Assembly (NCBI GenBank): GCA_039621445.1
Contig: CP154954.1
Span: 66,174,891 to 66,238,890 of the forward strand
DNA length: 64,000 bases
Origin: Euglena gracilis
Taxonomy: Eukaryota > Euglenida > Euglenophyceae > Euglenales
Reading direction: 5' to 3'
The stretch's first letter is position 1. Every line of letters starts with the position of its first letter. The position numbers and the translations under genes were made by a program. The notes beneath the pieces were generated by a model. It did not search any database. It was not told the origin of the DNA and saw only the letters and a list, made by a program, of their open reading frames with translations. Shown in pieces: positions 10,661-53,780 of the stretch.

Positions 10661-13600
10661 GCGTGGCCCCGGGTTCGGTGTCGAAAGCTGCACGGTGTGC
10701 CATTTTGTCAAATGCAAATTAAATGTATCTTACATTGAAAAATAAACGAATTAATTATATTAAATTAAATTCAATTAAATTGATTAATTGAAATTGAATT
10801 ATTTATTAATAATTATCAAATGGTAATTAAATAGTTAATTAAAATTCAACTTAATTATAACATTCAAATTGACCCAATGTGAAAGATGTGAATGTGAAAG
10901 ATGGTTGGCATTTTTCGAGAGGATTAGGTCAGTTTGAAAAGCGCCAATAGTTTGGCACCAGTTTTTTTCACAGGCGTTGGCCGTTCATTCAGATTGGAGG
11001 GAGGGTGTGGGCTGCATTTCTGTCTGAGGTCGCGATGCCAGACTCCGACAGTTGAGGCGGATCAATCTGCAGGTTCTCACGAGTCAGCCTCTCGCCGACG
11101 CGTCAGCGCCAGACGGTGCGTGCATTGGGTCTCCAATCGGCGTGTGGGGCTGCCCAGCCTCGGACAGAGCGGTACGTCACCCTGAGCCACCTCGCTGGTC
11201 GCTCAGGGCCGCTATGGGCCGGCCTCTCGGGGCAGGCACCCCGGGCTGATGCCTGCCCCCTCCCAACGGACAAGAGCAAGACAATTGTGTTCTCCCCGAT
11301 GTCCAACGTTGCAGGCAACTCAAATGAATCTAATTTTCAGCACCAATCATATGATGAACACCCCGAGGACGTGACCGTACGTTGACTGGTGACGTTGGTG
11401 ACCCTGCGACTCCGTTGCACAAGGCGTGACGGCATTCTTGTGGAACACAATTGCCCTTTTTCATCTGTGCGTGTTGCTTCGTGTTTGGAATCTTGTATTT
11501 GATTTTATCTCTTTTAGATTCAGATTGGTGCAACTCTCATGCGCGGGTGCGTGCGCGCTCTCTCGCATTTTAGAACCAGTAAAATGTTTTGGTTGTGTGA
11601 TCCATATTGATCTGGGGCAAAATGCACAAATAATTATGTATAATGATGTGCAAACATTATTCATGAAGTCATACACGAGCAATGCTTGTAGTAATCTGAC
11701 ACACATGGGAACAGACCAAGAGGGAACCCCAGCCCTGTCCCCACTGGCTGCTGGAGGACGTTCATGAGTGGACCGGCGCGCAGTGCGACAGCAAGGTGGA
11801 GCGCGAGATGGCGATCATACCATTGCTTGAGGCGTGTCTGACTGAAAAACCAAGTACCCCCAGGGAGTGACTGGGCCTCTTCGGATTACTTGACTGGTTT
11901 TTGGATCTGGACAGCCAGGCCTGGCCGAAAGTGGCCACATGCGCCGAACGCGCAGTGTTTTTTTATAAATTTTTTTTATAAATTTTTTATTTATAAAAAA
12001 TGGCTCAAAATCCATTGATTTTGAGCCATTTCCAGCTGGGGGGAAAGGTGGAAGTGTGTGACTAGTTTTTGTCAAGTGAAAAGTGTGACTGGTTTTTTTT
12101 TTGCAGGTTAACGTGACCCCCCCCCCCCACCCCTCGGGTCGGTCAGCAATACGGATGCCAGCGATGCAGGCCCGCCACTGGCGCCTCGCCGGCGGCCGGC
12201 CCTTCGCGGGCTGGCGCTGCGTGCTGTACACCGAGGGGCTGGGCCGGCCATCCCCCCGGCACCACCGGTGTGGGCCGGCCTTCCGGTGCCCTCCGAGCCA
12301 CCCGGGGATTTGTCAAATTGAGCCCGGGTGGAACTGCAAACGGACTCGGAAGGTGCCCCAAACAACTGGAACCGCCATATCCCCGCATGTGGTTTGGCCT
12401 TTCATTGACCCGGGGAAGCGCCTCTGACGAAGGCAACGAGAGCACCCTCGCCCCCACACCTCCCCTGTAGTCCTCCACGTCGTTTTGAAAGCTCTTGCTG
12501 GGTGGGCTCAAATGCCCAAAAATGTGTTGGTGTGGAGGGCTGGCTGAATAGGAATCCTACAATCCCTCCACCACAGGAGTGAGGAGAGGGGGGCTTCCAG
12601 CCCCCGGGAAACCTGACAGCATCCTGTACTGGATTTCCAGGTCAGCCAGTACCTGACAGCTCCCTGGGTGAGATCCTGACCGAAGTTTAAGGATTTTCGC
12701 CACATAAAATTTTTTTCAAGTGCCGCAGAGGTTTTGTTGTAACCACCTACGTCGCATCAAATTTGTTTTTGTGCGCCGCAGCAACAACCTTGGTGTGTGC
12801 AAAATGTACTACTGACAAATTAATTAATTGACAAATTGATCAATAGTAAATTAATTAATTGACAAATTGATGAATAAAAAATTAATTAATTGACAAATTG
12901 ATGAATAATAAATTCATTGATTGATAAATCATTTAATTGTGGCGCACTAATTAAAAGTCTGACCCTGACAGGTCCTCCAGAACATGACAGTTTCCCGGGA
13001 GGGAGGGAGGTTGAGTTTCAGCCCTGGAGGGGGCGGTGGCCGCGGCCAACCACTTCAGCCGCATCCTGGAGAAGGGCAGCGCCGCTGTGCTGGCCCCGGC
13101 CGACGTCCGCCGGGCAACGCACGTGTTCTTCGACCAGAAGCACTGCCGGCAGGTGCTGGCCGGGCTTCTTTCCGTCAGAAGACCCCCCCCGGAGGGGAGG
13201 GGGTGGGCGGGCGGACCCCCAGAGGGTGGGGCCTCCGGCCCGGGTGTGGTTTTCGCAAAGCGCGAAATTGTTTTGGGAAATGCCCTCAGGCAGCCGGATT
13301 TTAGGGGATCCCCCGGGGGGGCCGGGCTGGGTTGGTGGGGGACCCCCCCCCCCGGGGTCTTAAAAAGAAGCCTGGTACTGGCCGTCAAGCTGTTCCCACT
13401 GGTCAACGAGGACCTCGCCGACATCCTGTACCTCAACACTGCGAAGGGGCAGTCTGGCAGTGGGCCAGTGTGGAACAAGCGGCGCGCATTTTCTTTCCCA
13501 CCTTCTTGTTTTGTTTCTGTTTTGTTTGTTCTTTTTTTCATTGGCCTGTGTGCTGCAACGTTATTTCCCTTTTTTTTCCTTCAAAATTTGTATTTTCAAA

Positions 13601-13890
13601 ATTTGTATTTTCAAAATTTGTGTTTTCAAAATTTTCATTTTCAAGATTTGTATTTTCGAAATTTGTTTATTCACACAACCCCCCCCCCCACCTTTCACAA
13701 ACCCGTGGCCTTCCGTGAAGCTTCCTTCCATCAACTCAAAACGGGAGCGAGGCGCGATCCGGATGTCAGGGGTTTCATTTCCCCGGCTGCTGCTTGCCCC
13801 GACTTCATCCTGGCCACGTTGCTGAAGGAGATGCCGGACCCCGGCCAGTGGAAGGCGACGCTGCTCCTCCGCAGCAAGCGGGCCCGACCC
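10482..13890 (+). CDS. Tandem-BRCT protein resembling SLF1 (SMC5/6 localisation factor), possibly continuing the RING gene
   Basis: Six exons join in frame. BRCT 1: GFKGRRKKQQLQDCIAALGG, THLVAEKLTKCEKVLASMAG, GKWILP, then YWLLEDVHEWTG. BRCT 2: ARHWRLAGGRPFAGWRCVLY, ANHFSRILEKGSAAVL, THVFFD, then LFPLVNEDLADILY. BRCT domains bind phosphopeptides in DNA-damage signalling. The spacing and the linker (EW...ARHWR) resemble the N-terminal tandem BRCT of metazoan SLF1, which links RAD18 to SMC5/6; this comparison is from memory. No ankyrin repeats are seen downstream. All introns are nonconventional, including one that is an intact mobile element (13158-13379). The true start is not visible: the first exon may follow a GTGCAG acceptor or extend upstream. 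It could be one gene with the RING exons. Function is inferred from domain only. Confidence 0.7.
10661..11742. other. BRCT gene intron 1
   Basis: AT-rich, with AATTAATT-type low complexity at 10740-10860. A moderately GC-rich patch at 11040-11300 has no recognisable product. It ends CCCTG-TCCCC. Confidence 0.45.
11743..11812 (+). CDS. BRCT gene exon 2
   Basis: YWLLEDVHEWTGAQCDSKVE then REMA. It ends at GC before GAT-CATACC; the intron's far end is ATG-CCAGC, so this junction uses CAT/ATG in place of CAG/CTG. ATTGCT/AGCAAT extends the pairing. Confidence 0.65.
11813..12162. other. BRCT gene intron 2 (CAT...ATG variant)
   Basis: Nonconventional intron whose ends pair as CATaccATTGCT / AGCAATacggATG. 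It contains a perfect inverted repeat near 11999-12030 (TGGCTCAAAATC / GATTTTGAGCCA). Confidence 0.55.
12163..12237 (+). CDS. BRCT gene exon 3 (BRCT 2 start)
   Basis: MQARHWRLAGGRPFAGWRCV then LYTE; 75 nt, leaving two bases carried to the next exon. The Trp-Arg-Cys-Val-Leu strand is the first strand of the second BRCT. Confidence 0.7.
12238..13031. repeat. BRCT gene intron 3 with AT-rich tandem units
   Basis: At about 12812-12935 a roughly 34-bp unit containing AATTAATTGACAAATTGAT repeats three times. A G-rich element end with the GACAGTTTCCCGGG motif lies just before the exon (12984-13000). Confidence 0.55.
13032..13157 (+). CDS. BRCT gene exon 4
   Basis: AVAAANHFSRILEKGSAAVL, then THVFFDQKHCRQV, ending in CT that is completed by G from the next exon. 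Start set by CTG 13024-13026 plus 5 nt. Confidence 0.8.
13153..13382 (+). mobile_element. Family C element acting as a nonconventional intron (introner-like insertion)
   Basis: The element spans 13161-13374, beginning CGGGCTTCTTTCC and ending TTAAAAAGAAGCCTG. It is flanked by GTGCTGGC (13153-13160) and GTACTGGC (13375-13382). Removing the last 3 nt of the left duplication, the element and the first 5 nt of the right one (13158-13379) joins GTGCT to GGC. That restores Q-V-L-A-V-K in frame, the protein before insertion. The same family with a perfect duplication is at 20910-21190. Confidence 0.85.
13380..13446 (+). CDS. BRCT gene exon 5
   Basis: AVKLFPLVNEDLADILYLNT then AK; ends before GGG-CAGTC. 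The 5' end is fixed by the element-intron described above. Confidence 0.7.
13447..13797. repeat. BRCT gene intron 5 with short tandem TTTTCAAAATTTG units
   Basis: At 13575-13670 the unit TTTGTATTTTCAAAA repeats about six times. Followed by a C-run. Intron ends GGCTGCTG-CTTGC. Confidence 0.55.
13798..13890 (+). CDS. BRCT gene exon 6 (last recognised)
   Basis: PDFILATLLKEMPDPGQWKA then TLLLRSKRARP. The helix D-F-I-L-A-T-L-L resembles the last helix of a BRCT unit. A further exon is expected, but none is recognised with confidence. Confidence 0.55.
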
Positions 13891-16457
13891 ACGCAGTCGC
13901 TTCACCCACGTCAAGCCGGGGGCAACTACCCCGGTTTGAGGGGAAAGCTGGTGTCGAAAAATTGTGCATTTCCACCTGATATCTCCCGGAAACCAAACTC
14001 TCCGCCAGCAAACTTTCCGCCAGTTCTTTGTCACTTTGAATTTTCGACCAACAAATTTCCTATTTTTAGAACCAAAAGGCATTCCTAACCTTACAAAAGT
14101 GATGATTTTGAACTTGGCACAGGGGGGGGGGAAATTGATATCCGCAATTTTTCCGCAATTTCCGCAATTTTCCGCAATTTCCGCAATTTTCCGCAATTTT
14201 CCGCAATTTTTCCGCAATTTCCGCAATTTTTCCGCAATTTTTTCCCATTTTTTTTTCCGCAGAATTTTTTTCCCACCACCGAAGGTGGAAGATGCAATGA
14301 GTTCAAGCCATTCTTCAAATGGATCAACAGGTGTGCTATTGTGTTTTGTTGTTTTTTTTCCCCCCAGTTTACCAATTTTTCTCACAGGTGCACCACTGGT
14401 TACAGAATTGGGTGCGTCCCACCTGTGCAAAGAACATCAAGCGTGTTGATTTGTGCTCGCCTTGCATCGACGTGGGTGTTGCGGTGTTCTGAACCTCACA
14501 ATTGAAAATTTTCTAAGTCCCCTCAGACAGAAATGTGTATACCCGATATCAATTTTTCCGCAATTTTTCCGCAATTTCCGCAATTTTTCCGCAATTTTTC
14601 CGCAATTTTTCCGAAGGCCTCCGATATCAATTATTCCCCCCCCTGCTTGGCACCAGACACCCAAATGCATGAAAACCTTAGCTTTTCTGCGCGTTTGAAT
14701 CGCCTTTTTTCGAGGGTCCAGCCCACCCTGGTTTGAGGGGGGGGGCAACATGTTGAACCCTGCTGCCCTGCGATTGCATGGCCCTGTCCCCAGCCTTGGA
14801 GGAAGTCCAGGACGGCACTCGCCGTGCCCGGGACCCGGGAGGCGGTGGTGGCCAGGAATTGCAGTGGTGGACCCGACAAAAAATGGACACGGCTGTTGTC
14901 AGGAAATTGGAAGGGACACCTGCGTGTCTCCTGCTCGGAAGCAATGACGCTGTCACTCAACCCGATGAACTATTCAGTTCCTCATTGAGCTGGCCTTTGT
15001 CCCGAGGAAATGTATTCGTTGGAATTGAATACCTAAAACAGTTGGAAATACGTCCTCCCCCCCTGTGATTCATGTCCAGTGATTGCGGATGAGGGGACGC
15101 CTTTGTTGCGTTTTGGTTTGCAAAATGCCCTTGTCCAACAGTCACCCTTTGATTGGACGTTGCCATTCACTGGTCGCAGGGAGAGGGAGTTCATTCGAAG
15201 CCTAGACGAAGGGCGAAGAAAAGGAATGGAAGAAGGACCCAGCATCATCACGTGTATGATCAACACGCACGATGTCACGGGTACAGGTAATTGGGTGATT
15301 TCAAGCCTCGGCTATTCAAAAAACTTGAATGAACTGCAGGATTGTCCGGGTTCCCCAAAAGCAGAGCCTAGTCCCCTATGGGCTATGCTCTTTGCAGTGA
15401 GTCATCCCATAGGTAACAAGGCATCGGTGGCACTTCTGCTCCTGGTGCCGCGGCGCTGTCATCCACCCGGCCCAGAAGCTCTGAGACCAGGGTTTGATGC
15501 ACCTCTCCCCGACGTCCATGATTATCCTTTTCAGGTGATTTTTTTTGGTCTTGGACCCCGGGGGGGGGGGGGTCTGGCCGAGCCCCCCACTCCGGGGAGG
15601 ATGTGCTTTTCGGCGCCGAACAGTTTTGAAAAGGTTCTGTTTTTAGCATTTTCGCGATTTTTGGCCATTTTTTTGGGGAAAGTTGGGGGGTCCCCCGGGA
15701 CCCCCGGTCTTAAATAAAAAACCCCTGCCCCCCGCCAGTCAGAGGACACTTCTTTTTTGGAGGTTTTCACATGCTTCTTCAGGATAAAATGCGTATATTG
15801 ATGCGTATATTGATGCGTATATTGATGCATATATTTTCACATGCTCCTTCAGGATAAAACGTCTATTTACCCCCCCCCCCCCAGCGTTCGGAGAGCAGTA
15901 TCGTCCAGTGATTCTTCAACCCTCTGAGTAACCATCAGGCAAACCCTGTCACCAGCTCAGCCTATCGCAGACGCTCTCTTCCATGAGTTCTGGGAGGACT
16001 GACCCCCCAGAACCGCGGGCTGTCTGAATGGTCCCTCCTTCTCCACCACGGGCCTCCCATTCCCCATTCGACTGACTTCTCACCTCTGTCCCCTTCCTCC
16101 TCCCTTCTCGCCACCGGACCTCTCTGTTGCAAACGCGCAATCCCATAGCCTCACCCGTCATGCATTTCAGTGGCAGGTCATCCCGAGCCCCTGAATTTGT
16201 TCTGTTGGGTTGACCGTTTGGAGAGGCATTTTGCCTGGATGCTCAAGATTTCAGTGGTGTTTAGCCAGGACTTCAGTTGGCCTTTTTGTGGGTTACGGCC
16301 ATTTTTCGGCCAATGGCCCATTTCTGGGGTCATTTTGGGTTGCTTTCGGTGTTTCCAAAATATCTCGGAAATGAAACAAAATCAAAGGAAATGTCTGGAG
16401 ACCTAAATTGGAGCCGGTAAAATGCCCTATCAAATGGTATTTTGATTTCCCCGCAAC
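13891..16457. repeat. Region with TCCGCAATTTT minisatellites and element copies
   Basis: TCCGCAATTTT-type units repeat at about 14145-14240 and 14556-14612, the second flanked by GAAGGCCTCCGATATCAAT; another copy of this module is at 48603-48650. A CCCGGG-core element lies at 15537-15735. GCGTATATTGAT repeats three times at 15789-15826. A short open GC-rich stretch at 14791-14850 could be a further BRCT-gene exon, but this is unsupported. Confidence 0.5.
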
Positions 16458-16778
16458 CCCCTGTGCAGGCTTGCGCTTAGTCGGGTGCCTACCCCACAGG
16501 GGGGGGGGTGCTAGGGGCAGGCACCCCATAGCACCTGATCTGACCCCCCGGGGGGGGGTAGGGTTTTGGGGGGTGCCTGCCCCTAGCAGGCAGCCCCCTC
16601 CGACCCCGGCGCCGAAGGCGCCGGCGGCCCGGAAAAGGCCATTTTCAATGAAAATTTTCTGGGTCCGGCCCGGACCCCTATCCCCCCCCGGGGGGGGTGT
16701 GCCTGCTAGGGGTAGGCACCCTATAGCACCCACCCCCCCCTCCCCCCCCCGGTCGGTAAACACAAGCATGCCCCTGTG
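16458..16778 (+). mobile_element. Family A inverted-repeat element, copy A2, perfect 8-bp duplication
   Basis: The element spans 16466-16770 (CAGGCTTGCGCTTAG ... GTCGGTAAACACAAGCATG). It is flanked on both sides by CCCCTGTG (16458-16465 and 16771-16778). It has an internal GGCGCCGAAGGCGCC palindrome and no open reading frame of note. Confidence 0.85.
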
Positions 16779-17933
16779 TCCTGCAAACTGAATTCACATT
16801 TGCCAGCTTGATTTGGTGGTCGCCGTTAAAACAAATTGGAGCTCAAATTGAATGTTTGAATTCAATGTCCGCCATGTTAAAGTGGTCCAGTATTGAATTT
16901 TCCTGACAGCGAATGGTTTATCAGTACAGACGGCTGAACCCTCCCTCACTGACCCCGTGGGGGGTCCCTGGACCACAGTGCATGGGAAACCGTTTGCGGG
17001 GGGGGGGGGCAACAAAAGAAAGTCAGTATGGAAACTTGAAGGATAAATTTCCTCTGTCCCTGACAAGATTTGGGAAAGAAACTGACTGGTTGAATGACTG
17101 ACAGTAGAATGAAAGTGCATGGTCTCCTGCCGACCTGCCACTCGACAAATTTTTGGGGTGAGATTGACATCGATTATTGAATCCCAGAGAGATTCACGCT
17201 GTGGTATCGTTCCTCCCCCCCTTGTCTAAGCCCCACCCTTGTCTGCACCCCCCGGTTCTTACCCATCTTTATAAAGGTCATCTTCTCGGGGAGGCTTATT
17301 TTGGGTGCGTTTTTAAGAGACATTTCTCGAGAATTTTGAAATTTTGGAAATTTCTGAAGCCTGGCTTGGTGAGATATTGTTTACTTTTCCATCCAAGTGC
17401 CCATAAGTGCAATAGTGGACCCCCAAAATAAGGAAAAAATTTACTTTTCGGCGCGAAGCGCCGGATTTTTTTTTTTGCAGTGAAGAATTTCCTCCTTGTC
17501 TGAGCATTACCCTCTTGGTTCTTACCCATATTTTGACAAACAAAGCACCACCCCCCTGGTTCTTACCCATCCTTTCCGGTGCTTAGACAAGGGGGAGAGG
17601 TAGGGACGTACCCACACATCTCCACAAATATATGGGTATATGTGCATATACGTGCGTATACATACCTATGTATACATACTTATAAATACATATGCTTAGA
17701 CAAGGGGGGAGGTATACCTACACGTATACATATACATACGCGCATGTATTTATATGTGTATACAGACATGTGCATATGTACATACATATGTTTATATGTG
17801 TATATAGATGCATAATATTTACATAACATACACATTAATATGTGCCTATGTATTCTCTGTCTTATACGTATTGTTGATGACATACATTAAATATGTGCCA
17901 TTCCTCCATCCTCCTGGGGGTGCAGGCCGTGCG
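16779..17933. repeat. 5' flank of the aminopeptidase gene with ATAC-rich tracts
   Basis: Mixed low-complexity DNA. TTGGTTCTTACCCAT occurs at 17515 and 17558 with nearby partial copies of the same repeat. ATACATAT/GTATATG microsatellite-like sequence fills about 17620-17880. No TATA-type promoter can be argued. Confidence 0.4.
17924..17925 (+). promoter_or_regulatory. Candidate spliced-leader acceptor of the aminopeptidase mRNA
   Basis: A pyrimidine-rich run (CCTCCATCCTCC) and TGCAG end 8 nt before the ATG at 17934. This is the position where a euglenid spliced leader would be joined. Inference from sequence context only. Confidence 0.35.
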
Positions 17934-49810
<31,877 letters not shown>

Positions 49811-50846
49811 GGCGGTGCTGGTGCACACGCGGTGGTGTGTGGACGAGACATCGAGACCGGCCACGAGAGCGGTGGCACACAGGCCTTGAATTGTGTGGGG
49901 GGGGTGGACGGCATTCATTCTTTGACCCCGACGTGACCATAGCGTACCTACCCCCCCCCCCCCCCGGGAAACGGTCATGCCCAAGAACCTGTCCGGGTCC
50001 CGCCCGGGAAACTGTCAGGGTCCCCGGTACCGGCCAACCTGTTAGGTGACAGTTTCCCGGGGGGGGGGGGGGAGGTATGGATGTTGGTTGCAAAAGTTGG
50101 GGGGTTTGGGCCATTGGACCCCCCCCCCCCGGAGGGAGGGGGGTGGGAGTATGTGCCTCTTTCGAGGATCCTCACTCCCTTAAAGAAAAGATCAGGGCCC
50201 TCCCTTGTCCTGAATGTCACTGGGCCATCGTACTTTGTATGCTGGCTGTGACGCGCTCTGTGTCCTCACCACTCCCAGAGAGACAACGGCGAAGGCTTGT
50301 GCCGGATATACAAATTGGACCCCGCTTTTGCTGTGTTAAGAAGGAGGAAGGACGACACCAGCGCAAGCCTCTCTGCTTTTTATCCCTCCCAGCTTTGCAG
50401 CTCAGCTATCATTTCCGATGATGCAGTTTCGAGTCACTGAGCACAGCAGTGCTGTCTGTGTCACTGTTCTCCCGCACAGCTTTTAGTCCCTTGAGTTGAT
50501 CTTCTGTGCTGTGCCAAAAGTCACACACAGAATTATTTAAGGTGACATTCATTTTGCAACGTATACACACACACACATGTATATGTATATATATTAGGAA
50601 TTGCATTGATAGAAACTTAATATATATTTAGTGTATACATGTAAGTATATGTTAAATGCAATACCATGATATGTATTGGATGGGATATATAATATGGAAA
50701 ATGATGTTTCTTGATACTTAGGTGAGAGGGGTTTCAATCTCTCTCCACCTGAGACGATGCCACAGAAAATAAAACATCTGCTTTTTGGGGTTTTGTGGGT
50801 TTAATTGGAATGTGTCAATTCTATTGCATCATCGAAAAACTGTACA
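49811..50846. repeat. 3' flank of the aminopeptidase gene with a family F element
   Basis: Family F inverted element at 49948-50085 (GTACCTACCCC ... GGGGGAGGTATG). The rest to 50846 is AT-rich with TATATG repeats near 50575-50640. No gene seen. Confidence 0.5.
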
Positions 50847-51085
<239 letters not shown>

Positions 51086-53780
51086 AGCTTGATGCACACC
51101 CACCCACCCACCCACCCACCCAGGGGGGGATGGGGTTTTGGTGCACAACCCTTTGGCGCATGTTGTCTTAATTCTTGGAAAGTCTTTCCCTAGAGGCCTC
51201 AGGGGATGATACACCTTTGCGACAGGTATTACTGGGGAAAACAACGGGTGCAATGAAACGGAACATTGTCTGAAGTGGAACACTCCAGCATTATTCAGTT
51301 CATATTTTCGCTGCCTCGTGCACGTTCAAATTGCAGTTGGCAGGCCCTCAGCCAATGTATCCCGCTCCCAACGTCGAAAAAGCACATCCCGACCTGAAAC
51401 ATGTGAGCTTCGATTCGCCGCCCTTCTCACTGGACTCCTTAAGGCCATTCCTTGCCTTCCAGGACTAATGGGAAATGAGGACATTTGAAAACTGAAGGGA
51501 AAGGCTTTTGCCCACTGCTGCGGACAACAGAGCGCCATGCAGAGGCACCCCCCGGGGGGGGGGGTCGGGTACATGGCCATTAATGCATATGGGCTGAGGC
51601 ACTTCTGGCGCCAAAGATGCTGGAAGCCCAGAAACGCCCATTCTGGGACCTGTTTGGCCCACGACCACTCATTGAAGGAAATGGGCATCTCCGTTTTGGT
51701 CTCCACCGCTTGCCTTCTCTCCAACAAGGCTGTGCCGCCTGCCTCCCTTCCTCCCTACCCCCAGGTGCCAGGTGCCCCTGGCTGCTGCCTGCACCCCGGC
51801 TGACGTTGCGGCTCGGGTCGCTGCGCACCGGCCAGCCGCCCCGCAGGATGCCGGGCATCACTGACCCCCGCCCGGGGCTGGTGGTCTGCCACACCACTGA
51901 CCATGCTAGTTTTTTTTTCAGTTTTTTTTGCGATTATTATTATTATTACAGTTTATTATAGTTTTTATGTTTTGCATTTTTTAACGCTTTTACAGCTTAC
52001 GGTTTGGTCGGGTTGTTTTCGTATTTTCGTTTTCCTGTTTTCAATTTTTTTTGACAGAAAACCGCCCAAATTTTTCACGCATTCTTGTCACAGCCCCCTG
52101 CCTGTCCAGCCCCGCCACCGCCTCTCTCTCCTTCACCCCCACCCCGCCGGCCGCTTCACCTCCGGATCGTCGCCTGCGGCTGCCCAACGGAGGCTGTGGG
52201 CTGCGGTAGCCGCAGCATGGCTCGGGGCGGTCCTGTGCTGGGCGGCTTCGGGCCGGGGCTCTGCGAACCTTTTCTTTGAGGCACCCGAGTCCCCGATTTT
52301 TAGAACCCTGGAATTTGTCGGGACGCTCTATACAGAAACATCTGGGGTGGAATGGGCTGGCGCGAGGAAAGCAATGACCACCTGGTGTCCTCGTCTTCGG
52401 TGCCCTTCCATGGTACCTTCTGGCCTCTCTGGGTGCATATTCGTTGATTTCCACAGAAACTACTCTGCCCGAGAAGGAGTTAAGCCTCAGCTGGGAAATC
52501 GACCACGGTCCCCAGGACTGTCTGACCTGTCAATGTCCCCCCCCCCCCCCCTTGTCCAACGACTGACCTTGTCCAACGACCACCACCCCCGGTCAGTAGT
52601 GATCTTTTTCCAAGTGATCTTTTTTTCTAGACATTCGCGTTCTTCCCTCCAGCCTTTTCTTACAACTTTCATGGCGAATTTTGCACCTGGTCAAAAATTT
52701 CACGGTGGATATGGTGTTTGGAGGGTGGTTGATCCCTTTGGCATTGTCGGCGGCCCCACCATGACCTCCCTCCCTCTTTTCAACCAAAGAAAAGATGAAT
52801 TTTTTGAAAAAAATTCTTGTTCACAGCCAAGTTGTCACATCCAGGTCCATGTTGTTTGTGCCAAGGCTGGATATGGGAGTTTGGCCATGTGTTCAACAAA
52901 ACGTCATATTTGTCGCGCGACGTCTTGACAATAGATTTCATTCCTAAAGACCTGAAGCCCCCATCTGACCTCCCCATGGCATGTCCTCCAACCCAAGTTG
53001 GATCGGATGGCAAAATTGTGCAGCAGTTTCGTTTGGTGTAAGACAAAAAGCGCGGTTTCACCACCATGCCCTTACCAAAGCAAAGTTAACCAGCACATGC
53101 GGGAACCTATGTGTTGGTGTCTTGTTGATTGCCGCATGTTTCTCCCTTTTTTCATCATGAATCTGAGAGTTGTGGCCATGTCAGGCAAAGGAAACCTTTT
53201 TCTTTACCTTGGGGCGAAGAAAGAAAGAAGTCTTGTCTAACGACCGCCCCCTCGGTCAATAGCGATATTTGGCCAAAATAGCGACCCCCCCCAGTCAGCA
53301 GCGATACTTAGCGGTCGTTGGACGGGGGGGGGGGGGAGGTTGGAGTTCTTCAGGGTTCCCCAGAACCGCTGACAGTTTCCCATTTGGGATTGTTGGTCAA
53401 ATGGGTTGTTGCCCCCCGGGATTTATGAGAGGCCTGGAGGACGGATCACACCATCACAGCTCCGAAGCAGGATTTTTATGGGATTTTCGACCAAAGTCTT
53501 TTAATTTTTGGGCATTGGGGCGGGGGAAGTAATTGACTGGTTCTCGAAAGTGGAAAGTGACCCCCCCCCCCGGTCGGTAAGCAACAGTATGGGTTGTACC
53601 CCCTGGGGGGTGGTCAGACCATGCCTTTCTTGACAGTGACGAGGACTTCGGAGCTGGCTTTAGGTGAGTGAACCTCTGGCAACTTGTCCAACTCAAAAGG
53701 AAGTGTTCGCGAGAAATTAAGGTCAGAACAAGACGACGTGCGCACCAGATGCACACGCGACGCATACAGCTTAAATGCCA
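51086..53780. other. Region between aminopeptidase and cytidylyltransferase genes, part 1
   Basis: GC-rich open stretches at 51772-51890 (frame includes RLTLRLGSLRTGQPPRR) and 52150-52275 (frame includes RRLWAAVAAAWLGAVLCWAA, hydrophobic) look like exons but cannot be assigned. A family E pair is at 52553-52620 and 53228-53330 and a family B end at 53470-53600. Confidence 0.35.
52150..52275 (+). other. Candidate exon with a hydrophobic segment
   Basis: Reads LWAAVAAAWLGAVLCWAASG in one frame. Euglenid plastid proteins start with an ER signal peptide, so this could be the presequence of the downstream plastid-type gene. No start codon or boundary is fixed. Confidence 0.2.

Noticed and set aside
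13561-14430. 289-residue frame on the - strand
   Set aside because: It is the reverse of the TCCGCAATTTT and TTTTCAAAA minisatellites and of BRCT exon 6 in the wrong frame.
15079-15300. Open frame with QNALVQQSPFDWTLPF
   Set aside because: Base composition is unlike the GC-rich exons nearby, no splice boundaries fit, and no family is recognised.
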